Of a stretch of 7,477 nt of DNA, positions 6,357 to 7,477 are shown in pieces. How positions within the stretch are numbered: the first letter of the stretch is position 1; each line of letters begins with the position of its first letter. The notes beneath the pieces were generated by a model. That model saw only the letters and a program-made list of their open reading frames with translations. It was not told where the DNA came from and did no database searches. The stretch is from Candidatus Competibacteraceae bacterium (GTDB taxonomy: Bacteria > Pseudomonadota > Gammaproteobacteria > Competibacterales > Competibacteraceae): positions 1 through 7,477 of the forward strand of contig JAGRHK010000067.1 in assembly GCA_020444985.1 (NCBI GenBank), in the 5' to 3' direction. A program made the position numbers and the translations under genes.

Positions 6357-7163
6357 TTACTCAGCGGTAATCACCACCTTTTGATAAAGCCCGCCAAAGA
6401 AGGTCTGCTTGTCGATCGCCAGATTGCGCGCTTCGTCAGGCAGCCAGTCCGTAATCTCCCGACGCCAGAGATCCATCGCAAAAGGCTCCAGCGAAGCAAG
6501 AATTGGGATCATCACATAACGAAAAGGATTGAGCCAGTCCGGGCGATGATAATCAACGAAAACCACCTTGCCGCCCGGTTTAACGACGCGTAGCGCTTGG
6601 GCAATGGTGCGAATGCGCACATTTTCCGGCTGCTCGTGCAACAGAAAAAACACCACGACACAATCATAGCTGGCGTCGGCGAAGCGCAGATTCGTCGAGT
6701 CCTGATGATGCAGACTGATGCGTGACGCATCCCGATCCAGCTTGGCCTTCAGGTTTTCCAGTTGCACCGGCGCAACGTCCACCACGTCCAGTCGCCCGGT
6801 TGGTCCCAGACACTGGGTCAGCCGCTCGGTGAAATCTCCATAGACACAAGCAACTTGCAGAATATCGCCATGACTGAAAGGCTCCAGCTCCTTAAGTGCG
6901 GCATCGCGTAATTTCGCGAAATTACCCCACAGGATCAGGTTGACCAGCCATTGTCGTTCGAAGATCCGCACCGATGCGGGATGCAGATAAGCCCACCAGT
7001 AGGTTTGCTGCAAGTACGCTGGCAGCGGCACATGCGCCAGGGTCCCGCTGGATTCGTCAAGGGTGGCTTCGCCTTCGGTATGTGTGGCGGACGCCGGGTC
7101 GTTGCTGCGCTCCAGTGACTGTGGTTGAGGCAGGGTGACCGTATGAGCGGATTCGGAACTCAT
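6357..7163 (-). CDS. rquA: Rhodoquinone biosynthesis protein RquA
   Basis: A 268-residue protein of the class I SAM-methyltransferase fold, recognisable as RquA by YWWAYLHP (55-62) followed by ERQWLVNLILWGN (69-81). Motif I is VACVYGDFT (104-112) instead of the usual glycine-rich ExGxGxG. This is the known RquA deviation. DVVDV (126-130), HQDSTNLRFADASYDCVVV (153-171), LRVVKPGGKVVFVDYHRPDW (191-210) and a C-terminal FFGGLYQKV follow. From work on the Rhodospirillum rubrum enzyme, RquA replaces a methoxy group of ubiquinone with an amino group, using SAM as amino donor. The resulting rhodoquinone carries electrons to fumarate reductase under low oxygen. The first 45 residues are polar and poorly conserved-looking. 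ATG 7163 has a good GGAAGGAAG ribosome binding site about 9 bases upstream. It is transcribed alone between two terminators and is unrelated in function to the convergent pigment operon. Confidence 0.92.
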   Translation of the reverse strand: MSSESAHTVTLPQPQSLERSNDPASATHTEGEATLDESSGTLAHVPLPAYLQQTYWWAYLHPASVRIFERQWLVNLILWGNFAKLRDAALKELEPFSHGDILQVACVYGDFTERLTQCLGPTGRLDVVDVAPVQLENLKAKLDRDASRISLHHQDSTNLRFADASYDCVVVFFLLHEQPENVRIRTIAQALRVVKPGGKVVFVDYHRPDWLNPFRYVMIPILASLEPFAMDLWRREITDWLPDEARNLAIDKQTFFGGLYQKVVITAE

Positions 7164-7203
7164 GACAAAAAGCTTCCTTCCTTACAGTAGGCAGTGACCG
7201 TTG

Positions 7204-7232
7204 CATCCCTCGAACGCAAAGGCTCAGGGATG
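7204..7232. repeat. 7-bp inverted repeat in the rquA leader
   Basis: CATCCCT (7204-7210) is complementary to AGGGATG (7226-7232), 15 bases apart, about 40-70 bases upstream of the rquA start. It could be an operator half-site pair or a leader hairpin of an oxygen- or redox-responsive control. A pair of 7-base arms can also arise by chance. I found no convincing promoter pair around it. Confidence 0.3.
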
Positions 7233-7285
7233 AAATAAATTGGAAACCGGGCTGGAGGTTGACGATTGAATTGCTGGCCAGACTC

Positions 7286-7320
7286 AAAAAAAACCCGTTC
7301 CCCGCGTTAGCGAGGAACGG
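7286..7320 (-). terminator. Rho-independent terminator of the right-edge gene
   Basis: On the - strand, CCGTTCC (7320-7314) pairs with GGAACGG (7301-7295). The stem extends inward past one mismatch (CGC with GCG) to a four-base loop. It is followed by GTTTTTTTT, the complement of the eight A at 7286-7293. It lies 43 bases after the stop of the partial gene and insulates rquA from it, so rquA needs its own promoter within 7164-7285. Confidence 0.88.
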
Positions 7321-7363
7321 CATGTTGCCTGAAAAGTTTCGTGAAAGCCAATGACTCGGTCAA

Positions 7364-7477
7364 TCAAATGCGCAACAGATAAAAGAGCGTTGCGATCGTT
7401 CCCAGGCTGGCGATGAAATAGACGACGATAGCCACCCAGGTATCGGCGCGAATACCGAAATCATGCAAGGTGACCCG
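7364..7477 (-). CDS. Partial membrane protein, C-terminal 37 residues
   Basis: An open frame enters from the right edge and ends at TGA (7366-7364). The visible tail begins RVTLHDFGIRADTW, then a hydrophobic span VAIVVYFIASLGTIATLFYLL (about 21 residues, one transmembrane helix) and ends in Arg-Ile. The codon choice, the hydrophobic helix and a strong terminator just downstream support a real gene ending here. The C-terminus would lie right at the membrane face. I do not recognise the family from so short a tail, and other small or polytopic membrane proteins would look the same. Confidence 0.6.
   Translation of the reverse strand, partial: RVTLHDFGIRADTWVAIVVYFIASLGTIATLFYLLRI

Noticed and set aside
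6291..6593. 100-codon + strand frame downstream of the bidirectional terminator
   Set aside because: It starts inside the terminator and then runs antisense to the conserved end of rquA; the first part reads through a repeat-like spacer.
5336..7163. GT2 and rquA as parts of one pathway
   Set aside because: They are convergent with terminators between them, and quinone amination has no known need for a glycosyltransferase.

Overview
The window looks like GC-rich chromosomal DNA from a proteobacterium, most likely a gammaproteobacterium. Two things point there: a piece of an aryl-polyene/xanthomonadin-type pigment cluster, and a rhodoquinone gene, rquA, which occurs patchily in Alpha-, Beta- and some Gammaproteobacteria. 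A Competibacter-like organism is a guess that the sequence cannot settle. There are no tRNA or rRNA genes, insertion sequences or CRISPR arrays.

Left and centre (272-6124) hold one tight five-gene operon on the + strand. In order these are an RND/MMPL-family exporter, a beta-ketoacyl-ACP synthase (KS) with an intact Cys-His-His site, a short KS-like protein without the catalytic cysteine (a chain-length-factor-like partner), a FabG-type ketoreductase, and a family 2 glycosyltransferase. The first two genes are 3 bp apart and the rest overlap by 4, 4 and 1 bases, so translational coupling is likely. Together they resemble one end of a type II polyketide cluster that makes a polyene chain, reduces its beta-keto groups, decorates or anchors it with a sugar, and moves a lipid-like product out of the inner membrane. 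The carrier proteins, dehydratases, aryl-activating ligase and second KS usual for such clusters are not in the window and would have to lie elsewhere. The 271 bases before the operon carry two small inverted repeats. One of them contains the ribosome binding site of the exporter gene.

The middle gap (6125-6356) separates convergent genes. It holds a 10-bp direct repeat across the glycosyltransferase stop codon, a candidate + strand terminator and a clear bidirectional terminator.

On the right, rquA (6357-7163) lies on the - strand. Its product converts ubiquinone to rhodoquinone, a low-potential quinone used for anaerobic fumarate reduction. Upstream of it is a 200-base gap with a short inverted repeat and a strong - strand terminator. 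That terminator belongs to a further - strand gene, of which only the last 37 codons, a membrane-segment tail, are visible at the right edge. The pigment operon and rquA are convergent and separately terminated, so they are probably independent transcription units.
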